From the NCBI GenBank assembly GCA_947685225.1, contig CANTUV010000024.1:58866001-58930000 (forward strand): a DNA stretch of 64,000 bases, in the 5' to 3' direction. This DNA comes from Garcia nutans. Taxonomy: Eukaryota > Streptophyta > Magnoliopsida > Malpighiales > Euphorbiaceae. Position 1 is the stretch's first letter. Each line of letters begins with the position of its first letter. Shown here in pieces: positions 48,546 through 59,917 of the stretch. The notes beneath the pieces are model-generated. The model was not told the DNA's origin. It saw only the letters and a list, made by a program, of their open reading frames with translations, and searched no databases. A program made the translations under genes and the position numbers.

Positions 48546-51500
48546 ATGGCATCTCATTCGCGACAATCTGTTGAGGGTAGTGCCGAGAGTATTGCTCCTG
48601 CTGAGGGAGCTAGGGTTGATAGTGTTGAGGAGGCACCTGCTTCGGTGTCGGGTAGACCAGCTGGGGAGGAGGTTCCGCCAGCCTGGTTTAGGCCTATGTT
48701 GGAAGCTATGAGACAAGCACCTGTGCAACCACAGCCACCGCCACCACCCCCTCAGCCTTCAGTACCAGTAAGGCACTATGATAAGCTAAGGAAATATGGA
48801 GCAGAGGATTTCTTTGGTACAGTTGATCCGGCTGTAGCAGAACAGTGGCTTGATAGAGTTCAGAGGGTATTTGTGCAGTTGCAAGCCACTTCAGAGGAGA
48901 AGTTTGACTATGCAAGATCTTTGCTACAGAAGGATGCCTACGACTGGTGGAAGACAGTGCCCCATTCTATGGATGATCCACCAACCTTGTCTTATGCGGA
49001 TTTTCTGAGAGAATTTGAGTTGAAGTATACTCCTAGGGAGTATAAAGATGGGAAGAAAAGAGAGTTTCTAGATTTGAAGCAAGATCATCGGACCGTAACT
49101 GAGTATGAAGTTGAGTTTATTCGACTGAGTCAGTATGCTGGGGGTATCATTACTGATGAGATTGATAGATGTCGGCGATTTGAGGAGGGATTGAGGCCCT
49201 CGATCATGTGCTTAGTGGCTGGATCCAGATATCAGGATTTCTCACAGCTTGTGGCAGCAGCTCGAAGTGTAGAGCGAGCTCAAGTTATTGCAGCTGCTTC
49301 AGAGGAAGAGGTTAGGGTTAGAAGGCCCCAGTTCGAGGCAGGGTCTTCTTCTGCGAAGAGGGGTAGAGGAAGTTTTGTTCCTCGGAGTAGTAGGAGCCAG
49401 AGACCAGTGGGTAGGTCAGTGCAGTTCCAGAGGCAGAGATTTAGACCTGCAGCTTCAGTAGCGAGTGCTCCTACTCCTGGAGTTCAGAGATCCACCTTAC
49501 CTGTGTGTAACCAGTGTGGTGGAAGACATGGGGGCGTTTGTTGGAGGCATAGTAGATCAGGGGTATGCTTCAGGTGTGGATCACCTGACCACTTTGTGAG
49601 AGACTGTCCTGAGAGGCAGGATCAGATGCCAGTTGATTCTGCTGCTTCTCGAGCTAGTGTGAGGGGAGGCAGAGGAGGCAGAGGTGCCAGCCGGGGAGGT
49701 AGACCAGGATTCAGTTCTAGAAGAGGTGCTACATCCAGGGAGGGTAGACCAGAGGAGGTTGGATCTTCCCAGAGGATGTATGTTATGCAGAGACAGCCAG
49801 ATACATCGGCAGTCTTAGCTGGTACTTTTTCTTTATTTAATACTCCAGTACTTGCTTTGATTGATCCGGGTTCCACACATTCATATATTAGTGCATCTGT
49901 TTTGCCTGTATCTGATTTGCATGCTGAGTCCCTAGGATTTGATGTGTTGGTAACAAATCCGTTAGGGCATAGTGTGGTTGTGAGTAAGGTGCATAGAGAT
50001 AGTGCAGTAGTGGTGCAGGGTGAGGAGTTCCTTGGGGATTTGATTGAGATGCCATTTAAGGAATATGACGTAATCTTAGGTATGGATTGGCTATCTCGAC
50101 ATGAAGCTGTGGTGGATTGTAAAAAGAAAATTGTTTCTTTGAGAACGGGTGATGGTAGAGAGGTGATAGTATCTAATGAGCAGGAACAGCTAGCCTCCTT
50201 ATTTGTTTCAGCTGTTGCAGCCAGGAGGTTGATTAGAAAGGGGTGTGAAGCCTATCTTGCTCATGTGGTGGATACTAGAGTGAAGGGTTCCCCTATTGAT
50301 AGCATTGCCACAGTTGCTGAGTTCCCGGATGTGTTTCCAGAGGAGTTGCCAGGGTTGCCTCCTGAGAGAGAGGTGGAGTTCGGTATTGAATTGTTGCCTG
50401 GTACCACTCCTATCTCTATTACTCCTTATAGAATGGCACCAGCAGAATTGAGGGAGTTGAAAGTGCAATTACAGGAGTTGTTGGACAAAGGATTCATTCG
50501 CCCCAGTGTTTCTCCTTGGGGAGCTCCTGTGCTATTTGTGAAGAAGAAAGATGGTACTATGAGGTTGTGTATCGATTATAGGCAATTGAACAAGGTGACT
50601 ATTAAAAATAAATATCCTTTGCCTAGAATCGATGATCTCTTTGATCAGTTGAAGGGAGCGTCAGTGTTCTCCAAAATTGATTTGAGATCTGGGTACCATC
50701 AGCTGAGGGTAAGAAGTGAAGATGTTCCTAAGACTGCTTTTCGGACCAGGTATGGGCATTATGAGTTTTTAGTTATGCCTTTTGGTCTAACGAATGCACC
50801 TGCAGCTTTTATGGATTTGATGAATAGGGTGTTTAGGCCCTATTTGGATCAGTTTGTAGTGGTCTTCATTGATGATATACTGGTGTATTCGCGGAATGAA
50901 GAGGAGCATGATATGCATCTGCGGATTGTGTTGCAGATTTTGAGAGAGAATCAGTTATTTGCCAAATTGTCGAAGTGTGAGTTCTGGTTGGATCAAGTTG
51001 CTTTTCTCGGACATATTGTTTCTGCAGAAGGCATCAGAGTTGATCCGAGCAAAGTTGAAGCCATTTTAAATTGGAGTCCACCCAAGTTTGTGACAGAGAT
51101 TAGAAGTTTTCTGGGTTTGGCAGGCTATTACCGACGGTTTGTGAAAGGGTTTTCTTTGATAGCTACTCCACTCACCAGATTACTTCGAAAGGGAGTGAGA
51201 TTTGTGTGGACAGATCAGTGTCAGGCTAGTTTTGAGCAGTTGAGAGAGTTGTTGACTCAAGCGCCTGTTCTTACTTTACCTGTTGAAGGCAAACCATATG
51301 TGATCTACAGTGATGCTTCACATAGAGGTTTGGGGTGTGTATTGATGCAGGAAGGGAAAGTTATAGCTTATGCATCTCGACAGTTGAAACCGCATGAGCT
51401 TAACTATCCGACCCATGATTTAGAATTGGCTGCCATTGTGTTTGCATTAAAGATTTGGCGCCACTATCTGTTTGGGGAGAAATGTTTCATCTACACTGAT

Positions 51501-53195
51501 CACAAGAGTTTGAAGTATTTGGGTGTCCAGAAAGAACTCAATCTTCGTCAGAGGAGATGGTTAGAATTGATTAAAGACTACGACTGCTTGATTGACTATC
51601 ATCCAGGTAAAGCAAATGTTGTTGCTGATGCCTTGAGTCGGAAGTCTTTAGCTGGTTTAACTGTTTACTCGCTCTCGTTGCTTGTTGAGTTGAGAGCATT
51701 GCATGCCAGTTTTGTACCTTGTGTTGATGGTGCATTATTGGCACAGTTGCAATTAAAGCCGATTTTGTTAGATCAGATCAAAGAAGCTCAGTTGGCCGAT
51801 AAGAAGATTCAGAAGATTTTTTCAGATTGCAAGAATGGGAAGACTAGAGATTTTGTTGTGAAAGATGATGGGAGTCTCTGGTTTAAGAACCGATTGTGTG
51901 TACCCGATGATGCTGATTTGAAAAGAGTCATTTTAGAAGAAGCTCATCAGTCAATGTTTGCTATGCATCCGGGTAATACGAAGATGTATCATGATTTGAG
52001 ACAGCATTATTGGTGGATTGGTTTGAAGAGAGACATTGCTGAGTTTGTATCGAAATGTCTCACTTGTCAGAAGGTTAAAGCAGAGCATCAAGTTCCAACC
52101 GGGTTGCTTCAACCATTGTCAGTGCCAGAATGGAAGTGGGAAAGAGTGACAATGGATTTTGTGTCTGGTTTGCCATTGACACAAAAGAAGCATGATGCTA
52201 TATGGGTGATTGTGGATAGATTGACTAAGACAGCTCATTTCCTTCCGGTTCGAATGGATTACTCTTTGGAGAGATTGGCTGAGCTGTATATCCATGAGAT
52301 TGTGAAACTGCATGGTGTTCCAACTTCTTTAGTGTCTGATCGAGATCCCAGGTTTACTTCCAGATTTTGGAAGAGTTTGCATAGTGCTTTAGGTTCTCGA
52401 CTGCACTTCAGCACTGCTTTTCATCCACAGACGGATGGACAGTCAGAGAGGGTGATACAGATTATTGAGGACATGTTGAGAAGCTGTGTTATCGATTTCT
52501 CTGGAAGTTGGGATAGGTTTTTACCTCTTGTGGAGTTTGCTTACAACAACAGTCACCAATCCAGCATTGGTATGGCACCGTTTGAAGCATTGTATGGCAG
52601 ACGGTGTAGGACACCTCTTTGTTGGAATGAGCTTGGAGATAATAAGTTGGTTGGTCCTGATTTGATTCAAGAAACTGAAGATAAAGTAAAGTTGATTCGA
52701 GGCAGGTTAAAAGCAGCTTCAGACCGACAGAAGTCTTATGCAGATCTAAAAAGGAGAGATATAGAGTTTGATGTTGGAGATAAGGTATTTCTGAAAGTGT
52801 CTCCTTGGAAGAAAATTTTGAGGTTCGGTCGGAAAGGAAAATTGAGTCCTCGTTTCATTGGGCCGTATGAAGTGTTAGAAAGAGTTGGGCCAGTGGCGTA
52901 TCGACTTGCTTTGCCACCTGAGTTGGATCGTATTCATAATGTATTCCATGTTTCTATGTTGAGGAGATATAGGTCGGATCCATCTCATGTGTTGCCATTT
53001 GAGTCTATTGAAGTGAGCCCAGATTTGACATTTGAAGAGGAACCAGTTGCTATCTTGGCACGAGAAGTGAAAGAGTTAAGGAACAAGAGAGTGCCATTGG
53101 TGAAGATTCTTTGGAAGAATCATGCAAAAGAAGAAGCGACTTGGGAAAGTGAGCATACCATGCGAGAGCAGTATCCGCAATTGTTTCAGCTTTGA
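48546..53195 (+). CDS. gag-pol: Element E Gag-Pol polyprotein, chromovirus, intact
   Basis: 1,549 codons in one frame. Gag with a proline-rich N-terminal part (about 58-75) and capsid-like region (about 75-240, KLRKYGAEDFFG); two Cys/His clusters, C321-C324-H328-C332 and the classical knuckle C341-C344-H349-C354 (CX2CX4HX4C); protease with D440-PGS; RT with FIDD at 774-777; RNase H with D923 and D985; integrase with HHCC zinc region and catalytic D1204, D1265 and E1301 (35 residues between the last two); GPY/F region (GPYEVLERVGPVAYRL) and a C-terminal chromodomain. The start was chosen because the same ATG context occurs in B and I. Gag forms the particle; Pol copies the RNA into cDNA and integrates it. 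A single frame means Gag and Pol are made as one protein unless another mechanism adjusts the ratio. Confidence 0.97.
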   Translation: MASHSRQSVEGSAESIAPAEGARVDSVEEAPASVSGRPAGEEVPPAWFRPMLEAMRQAPVQPQPPPPPPQPSVPVRHYDKLRKYGAEDFFGTVDPAVAEQWLDRVQRVFVQLQATSEEKFDYARSLLQKDAYDWWKTVPHSMDDPPTLSYADFLREFELKYTPREYKDGKKREFLDLKQDHRTVTEYEVEFIRLSQYAGGIITDEIDRCRRFEEGLRPSIMCLVAGSRYQDFSQLVAAARSVERAQVIAAASEEEVRVRRPQFEAGSSSAKRGRGSFVPRSSRSQRPVGRSVQFQRQRFRPAASVASAPTPGVQRSTLPVCNQCGGRHGGVCWRHSRSGVCFRCGSPDHFVRDCPERQDQMPVDSAASRASVRGGRGGRGASRGGRPGFSSRRGATSREGRPEEVGSSQRMYVMQRQPDTSAVLAGTFSLFNTPVLALIDPGSTHSYISASVLPVSDLHAESLGFDVLVTNPLGHSVVVSKVHRDSAVVVQGEEFLGDLIEMPFKEYDVILGMDWLSRHEAVVDCKKKIVSLRTGDGREVIVSNEQEQLASLFVSAVAARRLIRKGCEAYLAHVVDTRVKGSPIDSIATVAEFPDVFPEELPGLPPEREVEFGIELLPGTTPISITPYRMAPAELRELKVQLQELLDKGFIRPSVSPWGAPVLFVKKKDGTMRLCIDYRQLNKVTIKNKYPLPRIDDLFDQLKGASVFSKIDLRSGYHQLRVRSEDVPKTAFRTRYGHYEFLVMPFGLTNAPAAFMDLMNRVFRPYLDQFVVVFIDDILVYSRNEEEHDMHLRIVLQILRENQLFAKLSKCEFWLDQVAFLGHIVSAEGIRVDPSKVEAILNWSPPKFVTEIRSFLGLAGYYRRFVKGFSLIATPLTRLLRKGVRFVWTDQCQASFEQLRELLTQAPVLTLPVEGKPYVIYSDASHRGLGCVLMQEGKVIAYASRQLKPHELNYPTHDLELAAIVFALKIWRHYLFGEKCFIYTDHKSLKYLGVQKELNLRQRRWLELIKDYDCLIDYHPGKANVVADALSRKSLAGLTVYSLSLLVELRALHASFVPCVDGALLAQLQLKPILLDQIKEAQLADKKIQKIFSDCKNGKTRDFVVKDDGSLWFKNRLCVPDDADLKRVILEEAHQSMFAMHPGNTKMYHDLRQHYWWIGLKRDIAEFVSKCLTCQKVKAEHQVPTGLLQPLSVPEWKWERVTMDFVSGLPLTQKKHDAIWVIVDRLTKTAHFLPVRMDYSLERLAELYIHEIVKLHGVPTSLVSDRDPRFTSRFWKSLHSALGSRLHFSTAFHPQTDGQSERVIQIIEDMLRSCVIDFSGSWDRFLPLVEFAYNNSHQSSIGMAPFEALYGRRCRTPLCWNELGDNKLVGPDLIQETEDKVKLIRGRLKAASDRQKSYADLKRRDIEFDVGDKVFLKVSPWKKILRFGRKGKLSPRFIGPYEVLERVGPVAYRLALPPELDRIHNVFHVSMLRRYRSDPSHVLPFESIEVSPDLTFEEEPVAILAREVKELRNKRVPLVKILWKNHAKEEATWESEHTMREQYPQLFQL

Positions 53196-53228
53196 TATCA
53201 GGTAATTTCGAGGACGAAATTTTCTTTT

Positions 53229-53242
53229 TAGAGGGGGAGAAT
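53229..53242 (+). other. Polypurine tract of element E
   Basis: TAGAGGGGGAGAAT directly before the 3' LTR, preceded by the stem-loop AATTTCG-AGGA-CGAAATT (about 53205-53222). Confidence 0.9.
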
Positions 53243-56041
53243 TGTAATATCCTCATTTATGCCCTAGAAGTTTTGAGTATGTTGTTGTTATTGTGGTTGT
53301 TGATATATATATTGGGAAGTGAATGTTTGTGCATATATGTGTTAAATTGTAAGAGAAAAGAAATGGGAAGAGAATGTATATGTATATGTGTTTTGGAGAA
53401 GAAATTTAGGGTTTAGAGACAAATGTATATGTTGTTTATATGATGATATAATTAACATATACATTGGTCAAATGAAGAGTCAAGGTGATGGTTAAGTGGA
53501 AGAAGATATTTTTGGTTGTTAATGAAATTACTATAAAGGGCTTATATGAGACAAAGAGTTAGTTATATGGTTAAGGGTGTTTTGGTAATTTTCCTTGTAA
53601 GATGCATGGTGGAGATTAAAAGAAGAAAAGGTGTTTGACTTGTGCATTTTCTTCTTTCTTTCTTGAAGTGGCCGGATTCTCCATAGACAAAGAGAGAAAG
53701 AGAGGTGATCTTGAGGTTTGAAGCATTTTGAAGAAAGAAACAAGGGTTTTGGTTAAAGATTTGTGGATTTCTTCATTTGAGGTAAGATCTTTTCTCTAAT
53801 TTCTTCAATTCTTTTGAAGTGGTATGATTAAGTTGCTTATGGTATGATTGTAAGTATTGATTTTGCTTGATAGATGAGAAGTTGGGTTGGTGTTGGTGAT
53901 GGAAGAGTAAGATTGGTGTTTAGTGAAATTGTTTCTGTTTTAGGATTAGTAAAGGCTGTGACTTGTATGATTTTTAATTAATTTTAGAAAAATGTTCTTG
54001 AAGTGAATTTTTGATATGTTGTGCCTCTATGAGTCTAGAATGACTGAAAAATATGTTGATTCGATTTTGGAATGGTTATGAGTTTAGAAAAATTATTTTC
54101 ATTAGACCTGTTCCAGCAGGTACCTTAACTGGGACAGCTATATTTCGGGATTTTTAATAAAATGTAGAAAAATCATATTCAATTGAATTTTGGATATGTT
54201 GTTTCTTAGTGAGTCTAGTATTTGAGAAAAATAATTTGGAACCACGTTGATTGAATTTGATTTATGGAATTCACAAAGTTCAGAACTGCTGCCAGGATGC
54301 AGGGCAATTGGGGCAGTCTGGTTAGGTGAACTATTTGACCAAGATTTTGTGTTCAGTTTGATCTGAAATTTTAAAGGGATGATTTTAAGATATAAAACTA
54401 AATTCTGTAAAAATTTTAGAATTTTTAGTCAAGTAGATTATTTTATACAATTTTTCAAAATAAGGATAAAATGGAGTTTAAAACCAGAATGTACTATTTA
54501 TGGTTAGGGTTTTAATTCTTTGTTCTTCTTGCATTGCTTTGGTTCTCCAAAGGTAGGTTGGTCCTTAAACCTAACCCTAAACACTTTAAACACACTTGAA
54601 TCAATGAATGTTATAATCAATTGTTCTTTGCCCTAATTGCATTGTTGAGATTGAACAATGTTATGTTGTGCATTGTGAATGGTAATGTGTTTCATGAGTA
54701 ATGTGGAATGAAATGTTGATATTTATGAATGATGCTATGTGAGATATAATGTGATCATGGATGAGATATATATATATATATATACTTGAATAATGAGATG
54801 TTATATTATGAAATGAAATGTGAAGCCATTGTTATTGGCTAAGATGATGTAATTGAAAGAAAGAAGGCATGTTTGCCTAAATGTGATGAGAATTGAGAAT
54901 GGAAATGAATTGTTTGTTTAATATGTTATTCAGTTTCAGAGTTCTGGATTTGGGTGGCATGCCTAAGAAATGGTGAAAGGTAACAGTCTTGCCGGGTTGA
55001 GGACCTCCTCATAGGTGTTGAGTTGATGGTCCAAGAGACTGGGTCTGTTACACTATGAGATACATGATTTGTAACAGTCTTGCCGGGTTGAGGATCTCCT
55101 CATATGTATTGAGTTGATGATCCAAGAGACTGGGTCTGTTACACTATCCATGGATAGAGATACATGTATATACATTGCCTACGGGCGTGATTATTGTGAC
55201 TATGAACCAAAGCAGTAACTCTGAACTCTGAATATCGTATTAAATACTTGTTGGGCCCATAGGTGTCAGGGTTATATGAATGTCCTAAATAATGTTATGA
55301 GTTAATGAAATGAGATGTTGGTTATTGAGTATGATTGATTAATGTTGAATGTGGTATGCTCATATGACTATGAATTGTGAAATGCATAATTATGTGGTTA
55401 ACTTTATATTTATGATATTGATCTTATCAATAACATATGTGGCATTGCATTACATTAAAGCATACCATTAGCATGTTTTATCTTACTAAGCCGTTGGCTT
55501 AGCGCGAATGTGATTCTTCGCGCAGGTGACAAGGAAGAACCAGAGAGTTCCTCTAGGCCGGGTCGAGCCTAGATTTTGAAGATTGAATAGTGGGCTTTAA
55601 GATCGAAGACTGACTGCCAAACATGTATAAATTTTATGTGTTGTAAAACTTGAGTTTTGATGTATATGAATTTGTAAATATTGTTACTTTCCGTTGCATA
55701 GTGAACAAAGATTTTATCTGCTGTATTTCATAATAAACCTTTACTTTATTTTGTACTAGAAGTGTAAATCCTTTTTGCAGGTTGTAGTTGAGGTTATAAG
55801 GGGGATTTATTGGAAGTGTATTGAGAATGATTTTGTTTGCATTGGTTTGTGTAAAAATGTTTTCAAAAATTAGAAAAAAACCAGTTTTGTCGACACTTGG
55901 GATTGAATTTTTAGGCAAAACTATGGCAAAATTTCTATAAAAATCGGAACAAAAATTTGACTAAGTAAAAGTGGTAGCAACATTAGGATAGGGTGGCGCC
56001 TCTACTCAGCTTACACACGTAGGTCGGGAAGGGGTGTTACA
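53243..56041 (+). repeat. 3' LTR of element E
   Basis: 2,799 bp; nearly identical to the 5' LTR. At 54045 it has T like the A LTR, so the single substitution arose in the 5' copy. Confidence 0.95.
55486..55523 (+). other. Double stem-loop in the E 3' LTR
   Basis: Identical to the copy at 47823-47860. Confidence 0.7.
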
Positions 56042-56046
56042 GTCTC
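56042..56046 (+). other. Target-site duplication of element E, right copy
   Basis: GTCTC, matching 45573-45577. Confidence 0.9.
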
Positions 56047-56374
56047 GCCGCAACACTACTCATTTGGTCAATTTGTGATATTTTGAGGAATGCTTTGAAA
56101 TGTTTGATGTGTTTATTGTGGATGTTAAATATGTGAAAACGAGTAATGGTTTGACTGAAGAATGTGTTGCGCGGCATAAATGGCAAAGTGCGATGGGAAT
56201 TTAAAATGATTTCGCGAGTCATTCTAAAATGAGGTTTGAGACTTAAATTGAATCATTTTAACCTTTTTGCTCTACTGGATAGTGGGAGTGGTAGATAAGG
56301 GTATGGTGCACTATACTAACTTATGCAGTACTGCTTGATATTGTGATTGAATTGATATGATCTGAACTCAATGG

Positions 56375-56495
56375 TGAGGGCCATTGGGGGCCAATGGTGA
56401 GGGCCATTGGTTATAACCAGGATGGTGAGGGCCATTCCTGTGATATGATATCGGTGGTGAGGGCCACCTATGTTACAGTGGTGAGGGCCACTGCC
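56375..56495 (+). repeat. TGGTGAGGGCCAYT repeats in the solo LTR
   Basis: Five spaced copies of a 14-bp motif with variable spacers, at the position held by other minisatellites in the other LTRs. Confidence 0.75.
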
Positions 56496-56730
56496 TTATC
56501 ACTATGGTTCCCTATATCCCAGTAGAGCCTGGATCAAAGACATATTATTTTTCGTTGAACTATATAATGCAAATGAATTTGAATTATGATTTTACATTAT
56601 TGAAAACATATCATACTGAATGTATCACGATTTCTATTGGTATAATGTTGGTTGATTGTTGATTTTATTATTTCCTTTTTACTTCGAATACTTTCATGTA
56701 CTACTTTTATTTTTATTGGTAAAGTACCCA

Positions 56731-56771
56731 CTGAGCGACAACGCTCAGCGAGTTAAGTTTTCCTTGACTCG
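56731..56771 (+). other. Double stem-loop in the solo LTR
   Basis: Stem 1 CTGAGCG-ACAA-CGCTCAG (seven pairs). Stem 2 CGAGTTAAG-TTTTC-CTTGACTCG (nine pairs, one G-U). The sequence differs from E at most positions but pairing is kept. Confidence 0.65.
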
Positions 56772-57253
56772 TAGGTTCGGAGCAGTAGATAAATCTTGGG
56801 GAAGCAACGACCAGACCACAGCAAATCTCAGGGGTAGATCTTTTAGTTCCATTATGAGTCGATAGTTGTGGCATGTATATGAATAAATATAAAAGAGATT
56901 TTCTATGTTATAATTGTATGTTAGTAGTATGTAATAATCATAAATCTTTATTTTATGTTATATTAGAAGTGTGAACTCTTCGTGCAGGTTTGTAGTTGAG
57001 GGTATAAGGTGGATTCATTGGGAGTGCATTAAATTTGATGGTATTCTTATTCACATTGGTATGTGTAAAATGTTTTCAAAAATCAGAAAAACAAGTTTTG
57101 ACGACACTTGGGATCCAAATTTCTAGGCGGAACTATGGCAAAATTTCTGTAAAAATCAGAACTAAAATTTGACTAAGTAAATTGGTAGCAACAATTAGGA
57201 TAGTGTGGCACCTCTACTCAGCTTACACATGTAGGTTGGGAAGGGGTGTTACA

Positions 57254-57375
57254 CTTTGGACCTAGGATTGGGTACTTGGACCCGAGATTGATTTGATTTG
57301 GGTACTTGGACCAGAGATTAGGTACTTGGACCTGAGCTTGAATTGATTTGGGTACTTGGACCCGAGAATGAGTTT
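57254..57375 (+). repeat. Tandem array of L, right part
   Basis: It begins with CTTTG, the right target duplication of the solo LTR, and continues the GGGTACTTGGACCCGAGATT motif with four or five copies. Confidence 0.8.
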
Positions 57376-57427
57376 GACTAACCTTTTATCAGTTGAGAAG
57401 TCTGATTGCTCCGGCCGTTCTATGCAT

Positions 57428-57542
57428 TGTGGTTCTTCACCCTTAAAACGAATCTTCACCTTTAAAAATGGATCTTCCTTCTTTAAGATTGGGACTTCAC
57501 CCTTGAAATTGGATCTTCACCCTTTAAATTGGGTCTTTTCCT
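57428..57542 (+). repeat. TTGGATCTTCACCCTTTAAA short repeats
   Basis: Five diverged copies of about 22-28 bp. No gene; the open frame across it is repeat translation. Confidence 0.65.
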
Positions 57543-58679
57543 TGGCTTCAGCTCTTTTAGCTGGACTGATCTTTTGTCTTTTGCATCTTCATTCTTTTGA
57601 GAATTCTAATTTTCTTTTTTTTTTTCATTGTCTTGTTCTTCCTTTGCACTTTTGCAAAAAAATTCAGCCCTTTTTAGCTAGCATTCATACCCTCTGCTTT
57701 TCTCCCCATGATTTTTCTATGCGGACTCTGATTGATGTTGTTGTTGTCTAGTTCTTCGCACAAGCACGTATTTCTTCTCTTTGCAAGATTACTAGAGCTT
57801 TCTCAAGCAATGGGCTTTCTATGCCCCCCTGATTTGATATCTTCTTTTGATTCTTTACTTCGCAGGGTGTTTGCTGTACATTTTGCCAAAGAATAGACAA
57901 CACAAGATAAGAAAGTGCAATGTGATATGCTCATGTATGCATGATATGCATGAATAATACTTACAGTTGTTCCATCGACTCACAGACCGAGGTGATCAGC
58001 AGAAGTGTTCTCATGAGTGGTGGAGACCCTAAGCAGCAGAGTCAGGGATACATCCTTTTCAAACTATGTCTCAGCATGTCAATTGATGACCTTGCCAATA
58101 ATCAATTCAACATACTTCCCTTAGCTCGAAGGCTTTGTATGACAAAACACTTTTTTTCCTTTCCCTTTTTTTTTTGAATTTTGATTTTGAAATCAAATGT
58201 TGGCTTTGCCAAATTAATGTCAATGTACCTCAGGATTTGATTTTTCCAAATTAACATATCTATAATATGACAACCCTAGTTACCGTATTAAACTCGGGAA
58301 TCAATTCTATTTAACCAAGAATTGTTGCACTTCAGATAGGCACATACACATTACTTGGCCAAAGGTCTCATTTGAGTTTAAATATTGTCTATTTTATATG
58401 CATGCTTATCCAAACTATCTCCACTAATAGACTCTACCTATCAAGAGAGATCAACAGGTCTTTGATAGGCTTGAAATGGGGTCTATGAGGGACATGGGTT
58501 AAATGAAGGCCATTTTGAGATAGGAGCAGATGTGACACAATGGACAAACCCTCACACTATAAATTTCTTGTTGGAACTTTAGGCAGTTGGGAACGATCTT
58601 GCTAGTCTCTAAATTCTTTCTGTCTTCTTGGCATTAATCTGGATCTTGATAAGGATATTCTTTGCCCTTATAAAAGGTT

Positions 58680-59115
58680 TAAGACCCAAATTCATTTCTT
58701 TCCTTCTTTTCCCTTTTCTTTCCTCTTTATTTTTCTTACTCTTCCCTTTTTTTTCTCTTCCTTACTCTTCCCTTTTTTATCATTTTGTCCTTCTTTCTTG
58801 TAGGACAATCAGGTACAAAACTTTCAAGAACTGGATGGTCTTTCTCCTTTTCCTTTGATTTTGATCGAATCTTTGGTTGGGTTGGACCAATTCAAGTCAA
58901 TCCGTCCTTATAAACCAAATGGAAGCCTTTTGTTGTCTTAGGTAAAAGAGAACTCAGTTGGCTTTTTGAACCGCCTTTTTAGGTTTTCTTTTCTTTTCTT
59001 TTCTTTTTCCTCTTTTTTCCTTTTCTTTTTCTTTTCTTTTGTCTTTTTTGTTTTCTTTTCTTCTCTCTCTCTTTTTTTGTTAGGTTTGTTTGTTTGTTTT
59101 TTTTTTTGTTCTAGC
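58680..59115 (+). repeat. Polypyrimidine (CTTTT)n tracts
   Basis: Two tracts (58685-58800 and 58975-59110) of TTTCTTTTCC-type sequence. The lysine/glutamate-rich and phenylalanine-rich ORFs on the two strands are products of this composition. Confidence 0.8.
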
Positions 59116-59253
59116 TCTAAAAGAGTTGTCTTTTTTGTACTAACTTGAGCTTCCAATAATGGATGAGTGGAGTAACATAAATCTTCTTTAACAGGGATAA
59201 ATCATTTGTTATTCTGATGTTGATGTTGTATTGATATATTGGAGATATCAAGT

Positions 59254-59356
59254 GAACTTCAACTACCCTTATGATTTTGAAAACATCAACTATCCTTATG
59301 GTCTTGAAAACATCAACTACTCTTATGGTCTTGAGAGCTTCAACTATCTTCATGGT
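59254..59356 (+). repeat. 27-bp minisatellite, about four copies
   Basis: Units of the form CATCAACTATCCTTATGG plus TCTTGAAAA. Confidence 0.75.
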
Positions 59357-59917
59357 ATTCATTTCTTTCTTTGATATTCTTGCCTCTTCATATTAGTGAT
59401 CACAAGACTTGTCAAAAGTATTACAACAGCTCAGGGTAGGTTGGTGAGGTTATATGCCAATGAAAAGAAAGCTAAAATTATATGAAGGCTCAACGGGACA
59501 ACTAGGGATTGATATTTAATAGGGTGGATACTAGTTGTTGGCTAATCCAAACAATGCCTAGATCATTTCTCTCTTAAATAAGCAGAGTTCAATTTTGCCT
59601 CAAAAGTTTATCAAAGCATGTTCTAAGACTGACTAGGACCTAGACAAAGGTAATTATGCAGGAGCCTCTCTAAGTAAGCATACACAACTCAATGCTATAG
59701 AGCAATTCCCTCACCTAGTAAAGTCATTCAAGTCATAATGCCTAGACACATTAATTTATAAATATCAAGCTAGATTCCTCATTGGTTGAGCACCAAAATG
59801 AACAAAGACCAACAAAATTTTTGATAAAAGTAACAAATTTAAAAAACACGATTGTTCTAATTAAATATTAAAGCAAAATTTGAAAAGCAACATTCAAGCT
59901 AAGGAAAGTTCATTGAG

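Larger units (their letters stand above)
45578..56041 (+). mobile_element. Element E: complete, young Tekay/Del-type chromovirus
   Basis: 10,464 bp with two LTRs, PBS, leader, one open gag-pol frame, PPT and a 5-bp target duplication (GTCTC). It sits inside a solo LTR that itself sits in a tandem array, so it is the innermost and youngest layer of this nest. It has every part needed for autonomous transposition; actual activity cannot be judged from sequence. Confidence 0.95.
56047..57253 (+). repeat. Solo LTR, right part
   Basis: It continues the LTR interrupted at 45577 and ends GGGGTGTTACA at 57253, followed by CTTTG. The terminal 300 bp resembles the E and B LTR ends (GTTTTGACGACACTTGGGA), although the LTR start differs. 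Confidence 0.8.
57545..59917. other. Low-complexity spacer, no gene recognised
   Basis: AT-rich DNA with pyrimidine-rich tracts and one short minisatellite. Open frames here (for example 57941-58177) show no domain I recognise. It lies between the L repeats and the J gag remnant and may be decayed interior of either. Confidence 0.5.

Noticed and set aside
58938..59156. Lys/Glu-rich ORF resembling a charged nuclear protein
   Set aside because: Arises from the polypyrimidine tract on the other strand; pure composition effect.
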